From: an uncultured Eubacteriales bacterium
GTDB lineage: Bacteria; Bacillota; Clostridia; Lachnospirales; Anaerotignaceae
NCBI GenBank assembly: GCA_900546215.1
Contig: URCD01000013.1
Span: 1-37,885 of the forward strand
Reading direction: 5' to 3'
DNA: 37,885 nucleotides
The stretch's first letter is position 1; each line of letters starts with the position of its first letter. This document shows, piece after piece, positions 1 through 8,122 of this stretch. Position numbers and translations under genes: made by a program. Below the pieces are notes generated by a model. It made no database searches, was not told the DNA's origin, and worked only from the letters and a program-made list of their open reading frames with translations.

Positions 1-990
1 GGGGAGAATCCATGGTTTAATAACCAGGCATATGTTAATACACTGGATAAAAAGGCTATACAATGTTTTATTGAAGTTACACATGAAAAGTATAAGGAAA
101 AACTGGGCGCTGAATTTGGAAAGTCTATTCCTGCTATCTTTACAGATGAACCGCAGTTTTGCCATAAAACAAGGTTATGTTATGCTGAAGATAAAACGGA
201 AGTCATAATTCCTTACACAGATGATTTTGACGAGACGTTTACGGAAGCGTATGGGCATGATTTTCTGTCTTATCTGCCGGAATTATTTTGGGAAAAAGGT
301 GAAAACTGTGTTTCATCTAAAAAGGAATGGATGAAGGAAAGGATAAACGAAGGGCTTGTATTTTTAAAGCTTGATGTAAGAGGAAAAGCTTTTATTGAAT
401 ATATCCCTGCAGAATATGCATGGTGCCCGATAGAGGCCGACAACTATATGTTTATCAACTGCTTTTGGGTTTCAGGACAGTTTAAGGGGCATGGATATTC
501 GAATGAGCTTCTGGAAAGATGTATAAATGACGCTAAAGCTAAAAATAGGTGCGGCTTGGCTGTTTTGTCCTCAAAGAAAAAGGTTCCTTTTTTATCTGAT
601 CCTAAATATTTAAAATACAAAGGATTTGAGACTGCCGACACAGCTAATCCTTACTTTGAACTTTTATATCTGCCTTTTGAAAAAAATACTGCTGCCCCGA
701 AATTTAAAGAGTGTGCTAAAAATGGAACAATTTCTTCGGACGGGTGGGTAATTTATTATACAAACCAGTGTCCTCATACTGAAAAATATGTTCCTTTACT
801 TATAGAAAAGGAAAAAGAAAAGGGCGTCGAGATTACCGCAGTAAAGATCGAAAGCACTGCCCAAGCACAAAGTGCCCCAACTCCATTTACAACTTATTCT
901 GTTTTCTATGATGGAAGATTTATTACAAATGAAATTTTAAATGAGAGAAGCTTTGAAAAGCTTACTAAAAAACTTGGTTTGACACAATAA
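1..990 (+). CDS. Chimeric ORF: glycoside-hydrolase-like fragment joined in frame to YoaP-type GNAT acetyltransferase (5' partial)
   Basis: The frame is open from the first base to TAA at 988-990 (329 codons visible). Codons 1 to about 102 read like an internal part of the large glycoside hydrolases of the GH106/GH2-like group: a helix with FIEVTHEKYKE, then AIFTDEP and a later LPELFWEKGEN. From about codon 105 the protein becomes a YoaP-type N-acetyltransferase: KKEWMKER, KLDVRGKAFIEYIPAEYAW, NCFWVSGQFKGHGYS (acetyl-CoA-binding region), and a C-terminal YoaP domain containing YYTNQCPHTEKYV. The normal first 15-20 residues of YoaP are missing. An internal ATG at 331 has no convincing ribosome binding site and would start inside the GNAT fold. 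The junction lies near 305-318. It may be a deletion scar, a pseudogene or an assembly join; a functional fusion is less likely. Domain assignment of the YoaP half is firm, that of the hydrolase half moderate. Confidence 0.7.
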   Translation, partial: GENPWFNNQAYVNTLDKKAIQCFIEVTHEKYKEKLGAEFGKSIPAIFTDEPQFCHKTRLCYAEDKTEVIIPYTDDFDETFTEAYGHDFLSYLPELFWEKGENCVSSKKEWMKERINEGLVFLKLDVRGKAFIEYIPAEYAWCPIEADNYMFINCFWVSGQFKGHGYSNELLERCINDAKAKNRCGLAVLSSKKKVPFLSDPKYLKYKGFETADTANPYFELLYLPFEKNTAAPKFKECAKNGTISSDGWVIYYTNQCPHTEKYVPLLIEKEKEKGVEITAVKIESTAQAQSAPTPFTTYSVFYDGRFITNEILNERSFEKLTKKLGLTQ

Positions 991-1012
991 TATCAAAATG
1001 ATAATATTATCA
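979..1012 (+). promoter_or_regulatory. Promoter of the HTH regulator with overlapping palindromic operator
   Basis: TTGACA at 979-984 lies 17 bases before TAATAT at 1002-1007. The perfect 14-bp palindrome TGATAATATTATCA at 999-1012 covers the -10 box and start region. The -35 overlaps the last codons of the preceding ORF. The same palindrome is placed identically in the next promoter (1603-1650), which suggests repression by the regulator encoded between them. Confidence 0.7.
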
Positions 1013-1033
1013 TAAAATATTGGGAGGTGTTAT

Positions 1034-1570
1034 ATGGATAAAAAACTGATGGAATGTCTGACAAATCCAGTCAAATGCAAGCTTCTTCTTGAAATATATT
1101 CATCAGGACATTCAACTGCAAAACAGCTGGCAGACATTTATAATGATATTCCGCAGGCAACTCTTTACAGATACCTTAAAAGGATGACGGACGATGGAAT
1201 TCTTAAAATAGTTGAGGAAACTCCTATAAGAGGCGCAGTTGAAAAGACATATAGCCTTGCGATTGACATTAACAGCCAAGCAGGAGAGATGCTTGATAAA
1301 AACTCCGGACAGGCGTATATGCAGATGTTTATGCAGTATATTTTGGGATTTATGAAACAGTTTCAGGATTACTGTATTCAGGATGATATTGATATAATAA
1401 AGGACATGTCCGGGTTTTCGATTGCACCTGTATATGCTTCGGATACGGAATTGAAAGATGCAATGATAAGTATTTCTGAAATACTGAAGCCATTAAGTAA
1501 TAATAAACCGTCAGAGGAACGGAAGCTTAGGTCAATAGGCTTCATAATATCACCACCGAAGAAAATTTAG
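1034..1570 (+). CDS. ArsR-like winged helix-turn-helix transcriptional regulator
   Basis: This 178-residue protein has an N-terminal winged-helix domain (about residues 1-75): NPVKCKLLLEIY, then a recognition-helix region IPQATLYRYLKRMTDDGILK and a wing with RGAVEKTYSL. The C-terminal hundred residues are mostly helical and probably dimerise or sense a ligand; I do not recognise a specific sensor domain. ATG 1034 follows GGGAGGTG at a good distance. A terminator follows immediately, so it is probably transcribed alone from 979-1007. Its promoter and that of the ABC exporter downstream share the palindrome TGATAATATTATCA, so it most likely represses both itself and the exporter. The inducing signal is unknown. 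Fold assignment is confident, target assignment is inferred from the sites. Confidence 0.85.
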   Translation: MDKKLMECLTNPVKCKLLLEIYSSGHSTAKQLADIYNDIPQATLYRYLKRMTDDGILKIVEETPIRGAVEKTYSLAIDINSQAGEMLDKNSGQAYMQMFMQYILGFMKQFQDYCIQDDIDIIKDMSGFSIAPVYASDTELKDAMISISEILKPLSNNKPSEERKLRSIGFIISPPKKI

Positions 1571-1574
1571 AAAG

Positions 1575-1604
1575 TCCGCTTTTTGTCAAAAGCGGATTTT
1601 TCTT
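1575..1604 (+). terminator. Rho-independent terminator after the HTH regulator gene
   Basis: A perfect 9-bp stem (TCCGCTTTT at 1575-1583 with AAAAGCGGA at 1588-1596), loop TGTC, followed by a T-rich run. It begins 4 bases after the stop codon, and the next promoter's -35 box starts in its T tract. Confidence 0.85.
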
Positions 1605-1650
1605 GACTATATATTATCATTATGATAATATTATCAAAAAGATAATATAT
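1603..1650 (+). promoter_or_regulatory. ABC exporter promoter with palindromic operator array
   Basis: TTGACT at 1603-1608, 17-base spacer, TAATAT at 1626-1631. The palindrome TGATAATATTATCA occupies 1623-1636, exactly 20 bases after the first base of the -35, as in the regulator's own promoter. Further half sites flank it: TATTATCAT at 1612-1620 forms a second inverted repeat with ATGATAATA at 1622-1630, and another GATAATA starts at 1641. This gives overlapping dyads for cooperative binding. Confidence 0.7.
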
Positions 1651-1666
1651 ATGGAGGTGCTAAGTG

Positions 1667-2392
1667 ATGAAATATGTTTTAGAAATAAAAAATTACTCCA
1701 AGTCCTATTCTAAAGGCAAAAAGGCTGTAGAGAGCCTTAATCTTAATGTGTCGCAAGGAGAAATTCATGGATTTATCGGCCATAACGGAGCGGGCAAAAC
1801 AACTGTTATTCGTTCTGTAGCAGGAATTATGGATTTTGATGAGGGAGATATTTTGATAGACGGGCATTCGGTAAAAACAGAGCCTGTTTTATGTAAGGAG
1901 CTTACTGCATATATACCGGACAATCCTGATTTATACGAATATATTACAGGCCTGCAGTATTTAAACTATATGGCTGATATTTTCCGCGTAACCAAGGCGG
2001 ACAGAGAAGAGAGAATATCCATGTATTCGGATATATTCTCAATAAGCAATAACTTGGGGGACGTAATAGGTTCATATTCACATGGTATGAAGCAGAAAAC
2101 GGCAATTGTCGGAGCCCTTATACATAATCCTAAACTTCTGATACTTGATGAACCGTTTGTAGGGCTTGACCCTGAGGCGTCATTTCATTTGAAAAATATC
2201 ATGAGGGAAATGTGCTCAAAGGGTAGCGGGATATTTTTTTCCACACATGTACTTGAGGTGGCGCAAAAGCTTTGTGACAGGATAAGTATAATTAAACATG
2301 GAAAACTGATATCTTCAGGAAAAACAGATGAAATAGCAGGAAAACAAAGTCTTGAGGACGTATTCATGGAGGTTATTGAAAATGACAAATAG
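1667..2392 (+). CDS. ABC transporter ATP-binding protein
   Basis: A 241-residue ABC-2-type ATPase. Visible motifs are Walker A GHNGAGKTT (about residues 38-46), the signature SHGMKQK, Walker B LLILDEPFVGLDP and the switch histidine in FFSTHVLE. I chose ATG 1667 because GGAGGTG at 1653-1659 is 7 bases before it; GTG at 1664 is a possible alternative one codon earlier. It overlaps the permease gene by 11 bases, so the two are translationally coupled and form an exporter. The substrate is unknown. The proximity of a dedicated HTH repressor recalls drug, peptide or stress exporters, but no substrate clue is visible. Confidence 0.9.
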   Translation: MKYVLEIKNYSKSYSKGKKAVESLNLNVSQGEIHGFIGHNGAGKTTVIRSVAGIMDFDEGDILIDGHSVKTEPVLCKELTAYIPDNPDLYEYITGLQYLNYMADIFRVTKADREERISMYSDIFSISNNLGDVIGSYSHGMKQKTAIVGALIHNPKLLILDEPFVGLDPEASFHLKNIMREMCSKGSGIFFSTHVLEVAQKLCDRISIIKHGKLISSGKTDEIAGKQSLEDVFMEVIENDK

Positions 2393-3929
2393 ATATTTGC
2401 TGCTGAAAAATTATCTATATAGCTTTTGTGGAATTAACAGGCTTATCCATTCTGATAAGAAAAAAGGAATTTGCATAATAGCCGGATTGATAGTAATAAT
2501 GACAGTTTTTATTTCATATGAGACAATGTTTTATTTAAGTCTTGCAAAATCTGATATGGCAGATTGCTTACCGTCCTTAGCAATACTTATAAGTTCATCA
2601 ATATCCATTATTTTGACTTTTTTAAAAAGCCATGGAGTATTTGTAGGAATGAAGGATTATGACATGATTATGTCTCTGCCGGTAAAAGAAATAGATATTG
2701 TAATAAGCCGCTTTATCTTTATATATATAATAAATGTTTCAATAACCCTTGCAGTTGGAATTCCTGCAGCTGTTATATATGCGGTAACTGCTTCGGCAAA
2801 TATAAGCTCATGGATGATATTTAGTACAGCGCTGTTTTTTATACCGGTAATACCAATGACGGTTTCTCTGATAGCCGGTGTCGTAATAAACGCACTTTCC
2901 CTGCATTCAAAACATAGAAATGCTGTTTCGCTTATATTGAGTATGACTGCGGTAATTATAATAGTAGTGTTTTCATTTATAATACAAAATATAGGCTTGA
3001 ATAGTATGACTGCTTTAGGCCAAAATATATCTGTTGCAGCAGAAAACTTATATCTTCCTGCCGGAATGCTGGCAAAGGCTGTGTCTGAAAGCAGCTGGCT
3101 GATGCTTTTAGTATTTTCCTTTTTTTCTGTTATGTCTGCGTCGGTATTTATTTTTATATTGGCGCACTGTTTTAAAAGGATAAATACAGCCGCACTTTCA
3201 CACAGCGCAGATAATAATTTGCAGCAAAATAATATTAGACCGTCGACACCTTTTAAGGCAATGTATATGAAAGAATTAAAAATGTTTTTTTCTTGTACAA
3301 TTTATGCTTTAAATTCTTCTGTAGGAATGGTATTAATGGCTGTAACATCTCTTGCTGTTATTTTTATACCTATCGAAAGTCTGGGAATATCGCATCAAAT
3401 TATACTGCAGCTGGTTCCATTAATTGGAGCAGTATTTGTTTCGATGTCATCAACAACAACATCTTCTTTGTCATTAGAGGGAGACAAACGATGGATTATG
3501 TGTTCACTGCCAGTCGCATCCTCAGAAATTATAAAATCAAAGATTGCGCTGAACCTAACAATAATAATTCCACTGTTGCTTATAAGTTCAGCCGCTGCCG
3601 GCATAGGACTTAGGATGGATATGTTTAAAATAATTTCAACAATAGCTGTTGCAGGGTCATATGGACTATACATTTCCGTACTAGGCATATATATTAACTA
3701 TAAATTTCCTAAATATGACTGGAAAAGCGAATATTACGCTGTTAAAGGCTCTGTTTCTGTACTTCTTACGACTATAATAGGCATTGCAAGCAGCCTGATA
3801 CCATTAATGCTCTGTATATCATTCAGCCGGTACAGCAGTATTCTTATGTATTCATCATCGGCTGCGGCCATTACGGCAGCGGTTGTTTTATATAGGAAAA
3901 TTTCATCTGCCAGGCTGTATGCAATGTAG
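2382..3929 (+). CDS. ABC-2-type transporter permease
   Basis: A 515-residue polytopic membrane protein with roughly eleven or twelve hydrophobic segments, the first around residues 29-47, and a soluble stretch in the middle (around residues 280-300) before the second membrane half. The length and two-part arrangement match large ABC-2-type permeases of Bacillota exporters. The start is ATG 2382, inside the ATPase gene, preceded by GGAGG at about 2368; an upstream start at 2352 would be out of register with any ribosome binding site. It pairs with the ATPase encoded immediately upstream. The transported compound cannot be predicted. Confidence 0.85.
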   Translation: MTNRYLLLKNYLYSFCGINRLIHSDKKKGICIIAGLIVIMTVFISYETMFYLSLAKSDMADCLPSLAILISSSISIILTFLKSHGVFVGMKDYDMIMSLPVKEIDIVISRFIFIYIINVSITLAVGIPAAVIYAVTASANISSWMIFSTALFFIPVIPMTVSLIAGVVINALSLHSKHRNAVSLILSMTAVIIIVVFSFIIQNIGLNSMTALGQNISVAAENLYLPAGMLAKAVSESSWLMLLVFSFFSVMSASVFIFILAHCFKRINTAALSHSADNNLQQNNIRPSTPFKAMYMKELKMFFSCTIYALNSSVGMVLMAVTSLAVIFIPIESLGISHQIILQLVPLIGAVFVSMSSTTTSSLSLEGDKRWIMCSLPVASSEIIKSKIALNLTIIIPLLLISSAAAGIGLRMDMFKIISTIAVAGSYGLYISVLGIYINYKFPKYDWKSEYYAVKGSVSVLLTTIIGIASSLIPLMLCISFSRYSSILMYSSSAAAITAAVVLYRKISSARLYAM

Positions 3930-3953
3930 AAGATTATATTTTGAAATTCTACG

Positions 3954-3975
3954 AATATAATATAACGATTATATT
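3954..3975 (+). promoter_or_regulatory. Inverted repeat in the leader of the unknown secreted protein gene
   Basis: AATATAAT at 3954-3961 and ATTATATT at 3968-3975 form a perfect 8-bp dyad with a 6-base spacer, just before the GGAGGAGAGG ribosome binding site. It contains TATAAT at 3956-3961, which could be a -10 box, but no -35 box sits at a proper distance. It differs from the TGATAATATTATCA operators upstream. An operator or chance AT-rich symmetry are both possible. Confidence 0.35.
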
Positions 3976-3989
3976 ATGGAGGAGAGGGT

Positions 3990-4961
3990 ATGCGTAAAAT
4001 AAAAACATCCCTTATTCTTGGTCTTGCAGTGATTTTTTTTGGACTGACTATAAAGGTGTTTGGCATACCGGGAAGCATATCTATGGATGAATTTGCAAAC
4101 GCTAATGAACCGGAGAACAGAGTAAGAATTGCAGAAAAAGTTTTGGTTTCTACGGGAAGAACAGACATGTTCACGCCTGAAGAAGCAAGGGATATAAGAG
4201 TAAACTATGGCGAACTGACTAAGAAAGGGGTTCAGGATGCCCTTGTAACGGTTGATTTCGGTCCGGAAGCAACCATTATGGCCGTTTACACTCCTACTGA
4301 GAATGGATATGAGTATGCCGGAGAGGTTGGATATTTCTATGATGTCGATAATATAACGTTTATTAAGCCAAATCTAAATGGACTTGATGTTATAACATTC
4401 AGAGAGAGAAACAACCAGTCGATAGGCGGCTTGGAAAGAAGCAGCTTTATAAGGGGCTACGGCTATGGAGGCGGAGCCTTTAGAAATGTAATTAATATAG
4501 ATGAGAATATAGAGTCATGGTGGAATGACACATTTACAGGAAGCAGTACAGAGCCGGTATGGCATAAGGTTACACAAACCAGTAATATACAAAACAGCGA
4601 TGACAATAAACAGATAGATGCAACAAAGACTCAGGTTTATAGTGTAGCAGAAAACACAAATAGTAAATCAAGGCCTGCTGATGAGGAATTTCAGGAGAGA
4701 AACAGGAGGACTGTTGAGGAGGTATTCCGCTGGAATGACGAATGGCAGCGGTTTATAGTAGGAGAAAAATTAGAAAACGCAACAGGTGAAAAGGTTGCAG
4801 TTATAAAAGATTTCGGAGCATCACCTTATGTGCTTACGGGAGATTTGTTTAATAAATATAGGATAGTCAGAAACGATGGTACGGTGGATGTAGTTGATTA
4901 TGAAGACGTTAGTGAACTTCCTGCCGCACAGGAGCAGCCTGCATTTAATCAAATTGGATAA
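3990..4961 (+). CDS. Secreted or membrane-anchored protein of unknown function
   Basis: A 323-residue protein with a basic N-terminus and one hydrophobic segment (residues 8-25, LILGLAVIFFGLTIKVFG), followed by a long hydrophilic region. There is no lipobox cysteine, so it is either cleaved or anchored as a type II protein. The middle (residues about 85-150) is beta-rich with ATIMAVYTPTENGYEYAGEV followed by a Gly/Tyr-rich patch RGYGYGGGAF. The C-terminal third is polar and Trp-containing. I recognise no family. ATG 3990 has an excellent GGAGGAGAGG site. It lies 60 bases after the exporter genes with no terminator between, so co-transcription is possible, and it is closed by a strong terminator. 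Confidence 0.7.
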   Translation: MRKIKTSLILGLAVIFFGLTIKVFGIPGSISMDEFANANEPENRVRIAEKVLVSTGRTDMFTPEEARDIRVNYGELTKKGVQDALVTVDFGPEATIMAVYTPTENGYEYAGEVGYFYDVDNITFIKPNLNGLDVITFRERNNQSIGGLERSSFIRGYGYGGGAFRNVINIDENIESWWNDTFTGSSTEPVWHKVTQTSNIQNSDDNKQIDATKTQVYSVAENTNSKSRPADEEFQERNRRTVEEVFRWNDEWQRFIVGEKLENATGEKVAVIKDFGASPYVLTGDLFNKYRIVRNDGTVDVVDYEDVSELPAAQEQPAFNQIG

Positions 4962-4964
4962 TAT

Positions 4965-4992
4965 AAAAACACGGTGATACCACCGTGTTTTT
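4965..4992 (+). terminator. Strong rho-independent terminator
   Basis: A perfect 12-bp stem (AAAAACACGGTG at 4965-4976, CACCGTGTTTTT at 4981-4992), loop ATAC. It starts 3 bases after the stop codon of the upstream gene. Confidence 0.92.
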
Positions 4993-5390
4993 ATATGCTT
5001 TAAAATACTTTAAAAGCAAATATCCTGCCTTGGCCGGGCAGGATACGAAGATGGAAGGATTTATGAAGAAATTTTTATCAGTTTTTCTGCTGATAGTTAT
5101 ATTGTAAAGTAACCTTGTGAACTGTATATATATAAGTTGTGAACAAATTGTAAATAAAAAAATCAAATGTTAAATCAATTTTAAGTACAATATAGACATA
5201 TCGTAAAACAGTAATTTGTGTATTATTGCCTATAAAAAATATAGGAAAATCATAAATAGGATAATATAAAGCAAATAGGAAGTATAGATTTTTATTTGTA
5301 TATTTTTATCCAAAAAGGGCTTTTTGTAAGTTTCTTTTTGGTGAAATTAATGATATACTTAACTGTATATTATAGTTGGAGGTGCTTATT
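4993..5390. other. Intergenic region with a second hairpin and a possible micro-ORF
   Basis: About 400 bases without a normal gene. It holds a 9-bp hairpin (TATCCTGCC at 5021-5029 with GGCAGGATA at 5037-5045) without a T tract, a short hydrophobic reading frame at 5051-5107, and AT-rich DNA leading to the nuclease gene, with a good -10-like TATACT at 5355-5360 but no convincing -35. Confidence 0.5.
5051..5107 (+). CDS. Possible 18-residue hydrophobic peptide
   Basis: ATG 5051 to TAA 5105-5107 encodes an 18-residue peptide with a basic start and a continuous hydrophobic core (MKKFLSVFLLIVIL from the second ATG at 5063). It looks like a bare signal peptide or a small membrane-active peptide. 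A GGAAGGA is close upstream of the second ATG, with short spacing. The 9-bp hairpin at 5021-5045 immediately precedes it. It is too short to be certain; chance is a serious alternative. Confidence 0.2.
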   Translation: MEGFMKKFLSVFLLIVIL

Positions 5391-7007
5391 ATGAAATTAG
5401 TTTTTTCAGGTGCGGCTCATGAAGTGACAGGAAGCTGTCATTATATAAACGCTTGCGGCAAGAATATTCTTTTAGACTGCGGCATGGAGCAGGGACGCGA
5501 TATTTATGAAAATCAGGAAGTGCCGGTGGCACCGTCTGACATAGATTATGTTTTTTTATCCCATGCACATATAGACCACTCCGGATATCTTCCACTTATT
5601 TATAAAAACGGATTCAGAGGAAAAATCTTTACAACGGTAGCCACAGCTGACTTATGTGATATAATGCTGAGAGACAGCGCACATATCCAGGAGTTTGAGG
5701 CCGAATGGAGAAACAGAAAGGCAAAACGTTCGCTGGAAAAACCTTATGAACCATTATATACAATGAATGATGCGGAAGGTGCGGTACAGCTTCTTGTTCC
5801 ATGCAATTATAATGAAAGAATAGAAATTTGTGATGGCATAGATATAGAATTTACAGATATTGGTCATCTTCTTGGCTCGTCAAGCATTAAGGTATGGCTG
5901 ACAGAGAACGGAATTACGAAGACTATTGTATTTTCAGGAGATATAGGAAATACTAATCAGCCGTTAATAGAAGACCCTAAATATACAGATGAGGCCGATT
6001 ATGTAATAATGGAATCGACATACGGAGACAGGTACCATGGTGAAAGACCGGACTATTATACAGCCCTTGCCACCCATATACAAACCACATTTGACCGGGG
6101 AGGGAATCTTGTAATTCCTGCTTTTGCGGTTGGAAGAACTCAGGAAATGCTTTATTTCATACGTAAAATAAAGGAAGATAAAATGATAAAGGGGCACGAT
6201 GGGTTTAAGGTATATGTAGACAGCCCGCTGGCGGTTGAGGCTACTAGGGTATTTAATAAAAACACACTTGCCTTTTATGACGAAGAAGCGCTGTCTTTGA
6301 TTGAGAAGGGGATAAACCCTATAGCCTTCGACGGACTTGAGACTTCTGTAACAAGTGATGATTCAAGAGCTATAAACTTTGACAAGGAGCCTAAAGTAAT
6401 TATTTCAGCATCAGGAATGTGCGAGGCAGGCAGGATAAGACACCATTTGAAGCATAATCTTTGGAGAGAAGAGTCGACAATTTTATTTGTGGGATATCAG
6501 GCAGAGGGTACCTTAGGACGCATGCTTATAGACGGAGCTGACTCTGTAAAGCTTTTCGGAGAAAAAATAGGCGTGAAGGCGCATATCGAAATATTGGATG
6601 GAGTAAGCGGACATGCAGATAAGCAGGGGCTTATTGATTGGATAAACGGATTTAAAGTTAAACCAAAAAGAGAATTTATAGTACATGGGCAGGACGAAGT
6701 AACCGATGAGTTTGCGAAGTGCCTTGCCGATGAATATGGATATGAAACCTTTGCTCCGTACAGCGGTGCGGAATTTGACCTTTTAACAAACTCAATTTTA
6801 AGCGAAGGCGTTAGAAAGCTTGTGGAGCAGCCTGAATATGCTGCTAAATCAAGAGGAGCAGCCAGAGGAGAGGCGCTTTATAAAGACCTTGAGACGGCCG
6901 CCGCCAGACTTAAATCTGTTATATCTCATAATAAAGGAGGAGCTAATTCTGACCTTGAGAAGCTTCTTAAACGGATTAATGAAATCTGTGACGAATGGGA
7001 CAGATAA
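5391..7007 (+). CDS. Beta-CASP metallo-beta-lactamase-fold RNA-processing exonuclease (Ysh1/CPSF73-like)
   Basis: A 538-residue protein with an N-terminal metallo-beta-lactamase fold: the zinc motif SHAHIDHSG (residues 57-65), FTDIGHLLGS and the aspartate in VFSGDIG. The beta-CASP insertion follows ESTYGDRYH, with PAFAVGRTQEML and SASGMCEAGRIRHHL, and the C-terminal RNA-specificity domain has VSGHADKQGL and EFIVHGQDE. This architecture is that of RNA-cleaving beta-CASP enzymes, probably cytoplasmic RNA maturation or decay. ATG 5391 is preceded by GGAGGTG at 5378; a TTG five codons upstream is rejected because it would use the ribosome binding site as coding sequence. The gene stands alone and ends in a bidirectional terminator. 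Confidence 0.92.
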   Translation: MKLVFSGAAHEVTGSCHYINACGKNILLDCGMEQGRDIYENQEVPVAPSDIDYVFLSHAHIDHSGYLPLIYKNGFRGKIFTTVATADLCDIMLRDSAHIQEFEAEWRNRKAKRSLEKPYEPLYTMNDAEGAVQLLVPCNYNERIEICDGIDIEFTDIGHLLGSSSIKVWLTENGITKTIVFSGDIGNTNQPLIEDPKYTDEADYVIMESTYGDRYHGERPDYYTALATHIQTTFDRGGNLVIPAFAVGRTQEMLYFIRKIKEDKMIKGHDGFKVYVDSPLAVEATRVFNKNTLAFYDEEALSLIEKGINPIAFDGLETSVTSDDSRAINFDKEPKVIISASGMCEAGRIRHHLKHNLWREESTILFVGYQAEGTLGRMLIDGADSVKLFGEKIGVKAHIEILDGVSGHADKQGLIDWINGFKVKPKREFIVHGQDEVTDEFAKCLADEYGYETFAPYSGAEFDLLTNSILSEGVRKLVEQPEYAAKSRGAARGEALYKDLETAAARLKSVISHNKGGANSDLEKLLKRINEICDEWDR

Positions 7008-7042
7008 AAAATACCCCTGCATTTTTAATGCGGGGGTATTTT
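7008..7042. terminator. Bidirectional terminator between convergent genes
   Basis: A 15-bp stem (7008-7022 with 7028-7042, one G-U pair) around a TTTTA loop, with A and T runs on both sides. It starts directly after the nuclease stop and ends 5 bases before the degV-family stop codon, so it can serve both strands. Confidence 0.9.
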
Positions 7043-7047
7043 AAAGC

Positions 7048-7911
7048 TCAGCAGTCACAAGGAATTTGTTTTTTTACATAGACTATTCCCGCAGCTGCGA
7101 CGCCAACATAGGTTCCGATTGTAGGCCCTATATTTGTAATAAGCTTTTCGCTAATGTCAATTCCTCTTTCGGCAATTTTTTTTAACATTAGAATACAATT
7201 GACCGGATTGCCGGAGTATATAGGAAAAACAGGATAGCTGTCGTCTATCTGTTCTTCTGCTACCTTATCCGCCATATAATCCAGGCTGCGCTTGATTCCG
7301 ACGCCTTTATGGCATACTAAAACTTCGCCTTCATTTCCTATTGTCAATACAGGCTTTATTCTGGCTATTGCGGCGGCGCTGGCCTCAAATTTTGATAGCC
7401 TTCCGCCCTTGACTAAGTACCTGAGTGTGGGAAAGGTTGCATAAAGACGGATTTGCTTTTTTAAAGTATTAGTTAAAGAAACGATTTCTTCCGCGGTCTT
7501 ACCGTCTTTTCTCATTTTTACAGCATTATCAACAAGAAGCCTGATACCGGCTGTGGCATTTAATGAATCTATAATATATATTCTGTCGTAGCCTACTGTA
7601 TCCTTACACAGGTGAATTGTCTGGAGCATTCCGCTTAATGATCCGGAAAGCATAATAGCGATTACATCATCACCGTTTTTTTTCGCGTCTTTGAAATAAT
7701 CAATAAAGATTTGGGGAGAGGGCTGGGCTGTTTTTGGAAAAGAGGTCCCGTCTTCAAGCAGAGTAAAGAACTGATCTTTACTTAAATTGACGCCGTCTAG
7801 GTATTCAGCGTCATTAAATGCAATTGGAATTGGTATAACATCTATATTTTTCTCTTTTATCTCGTCTTGTTCATAATCCGAACCTGAATCGGTTAGTATC
7901 CTGATGGCCAT
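7048..7911 (-). CDS. DegV family fatty-acid-binding protein
   Basis: A 287-residue two-domain DegV protein. Family marks: an N-terminal ILTDSGSDYEQDE, the loop TAQPSPQ, MLSGSLSGMLQT, TLRYLVKGGRLSK and a C-terminal GPTIGTYVGVAAAGI. DegV/FakB proteins bind a fatty acid in the cytoplasm and, where a FakA kinase exists, present it for phosphorylation; no fakA is in this window. The start is taken at 7911 because the annotated-looking upstream ATG at 7926 carries the GGAGGTTA ribosome binding site inside its codons; that site is well placed for 7911. The gene is monocistronic, convergent with the nuclease. Confidence 0.92.
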   Translation of the reverse strand: MAIRILTDSGSDYEQDEIKEKNIDVIPIPIAFNDAEYLDGVNLSKDQFFTLLEDGTSFPKTAQPSPQIFIDYFKDAKKNGDDVIAIMLSGSLSGMLQTIHLCKDTVGYDRIYIIDSLNATAGIRLLVDNAVKMRKDGKTAEEIVSLTNTLKKQIRLYATFPTLRYLVKGGRLSKFEASAAAIARIKPVLTIGNEGEVLVCHKGVGIKRSLDYMADKVAEEQIDDSYPVFPIYSGNPVNCILMLKKIAERGIDISEKLITNIGPTIGTYVGVAAAGIVYVKKQIPCDC

Positions 7912-7950
7912 TCTTATAACCTCCATTTTAGAAAAGTCAATACATATAAA

Positions 7951-7980
7951 ATCTTACTATATTTGCTATATGATAGTCAA
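7951..7980 (-). promoter_or_regulatory. Candidate promoter of the DegV gene
   Basis: On the minus strand TTGACT (7980-7975) is followed after 18 bases by TAAGAT (7956-7951), about 40 bases before the start codon. The -10 match is only moderate. Confidence 0.4.
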
Positions 7981-8122
7981 GCATCTTGTCTATTAAAAAT
8001 CACCATGTTGATTTTAATAATAAAAAATTAAAAAGATGTACTGAAAGTATTTTCTCTTTTTTAATAGCATCTTTTGTGGTAAAGTAGTTTATATTGGAAT
8101 TTTATTACCCGGAGGTAGTACA

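Noticed and set aside
3293..3688. Alternative frames on both strands within the ABC permease gene
   Set aside because: The permease frame is continuous, hydrophobic in the expected pattern and coupled to the ATPase gene; the others have no supporting signals.
4945..5166. Minus-strand frame across the terminator after the unknown secreted protein
   Set aside because: It runs through a 12-bp terminator and a second hairpin, has no start signals, and its composition is that of AT-rich noncoding DNA.
7992..8018. Imperfect hairpin (ATTAAAAATCA and TGATTTTAAT) between degV and the HAD gene as a terminator or operator
   Set aside because: The stem is AT-only with a bulge, lies between divergent genes where no terminator is needed, and nothing ties it to a regulator.
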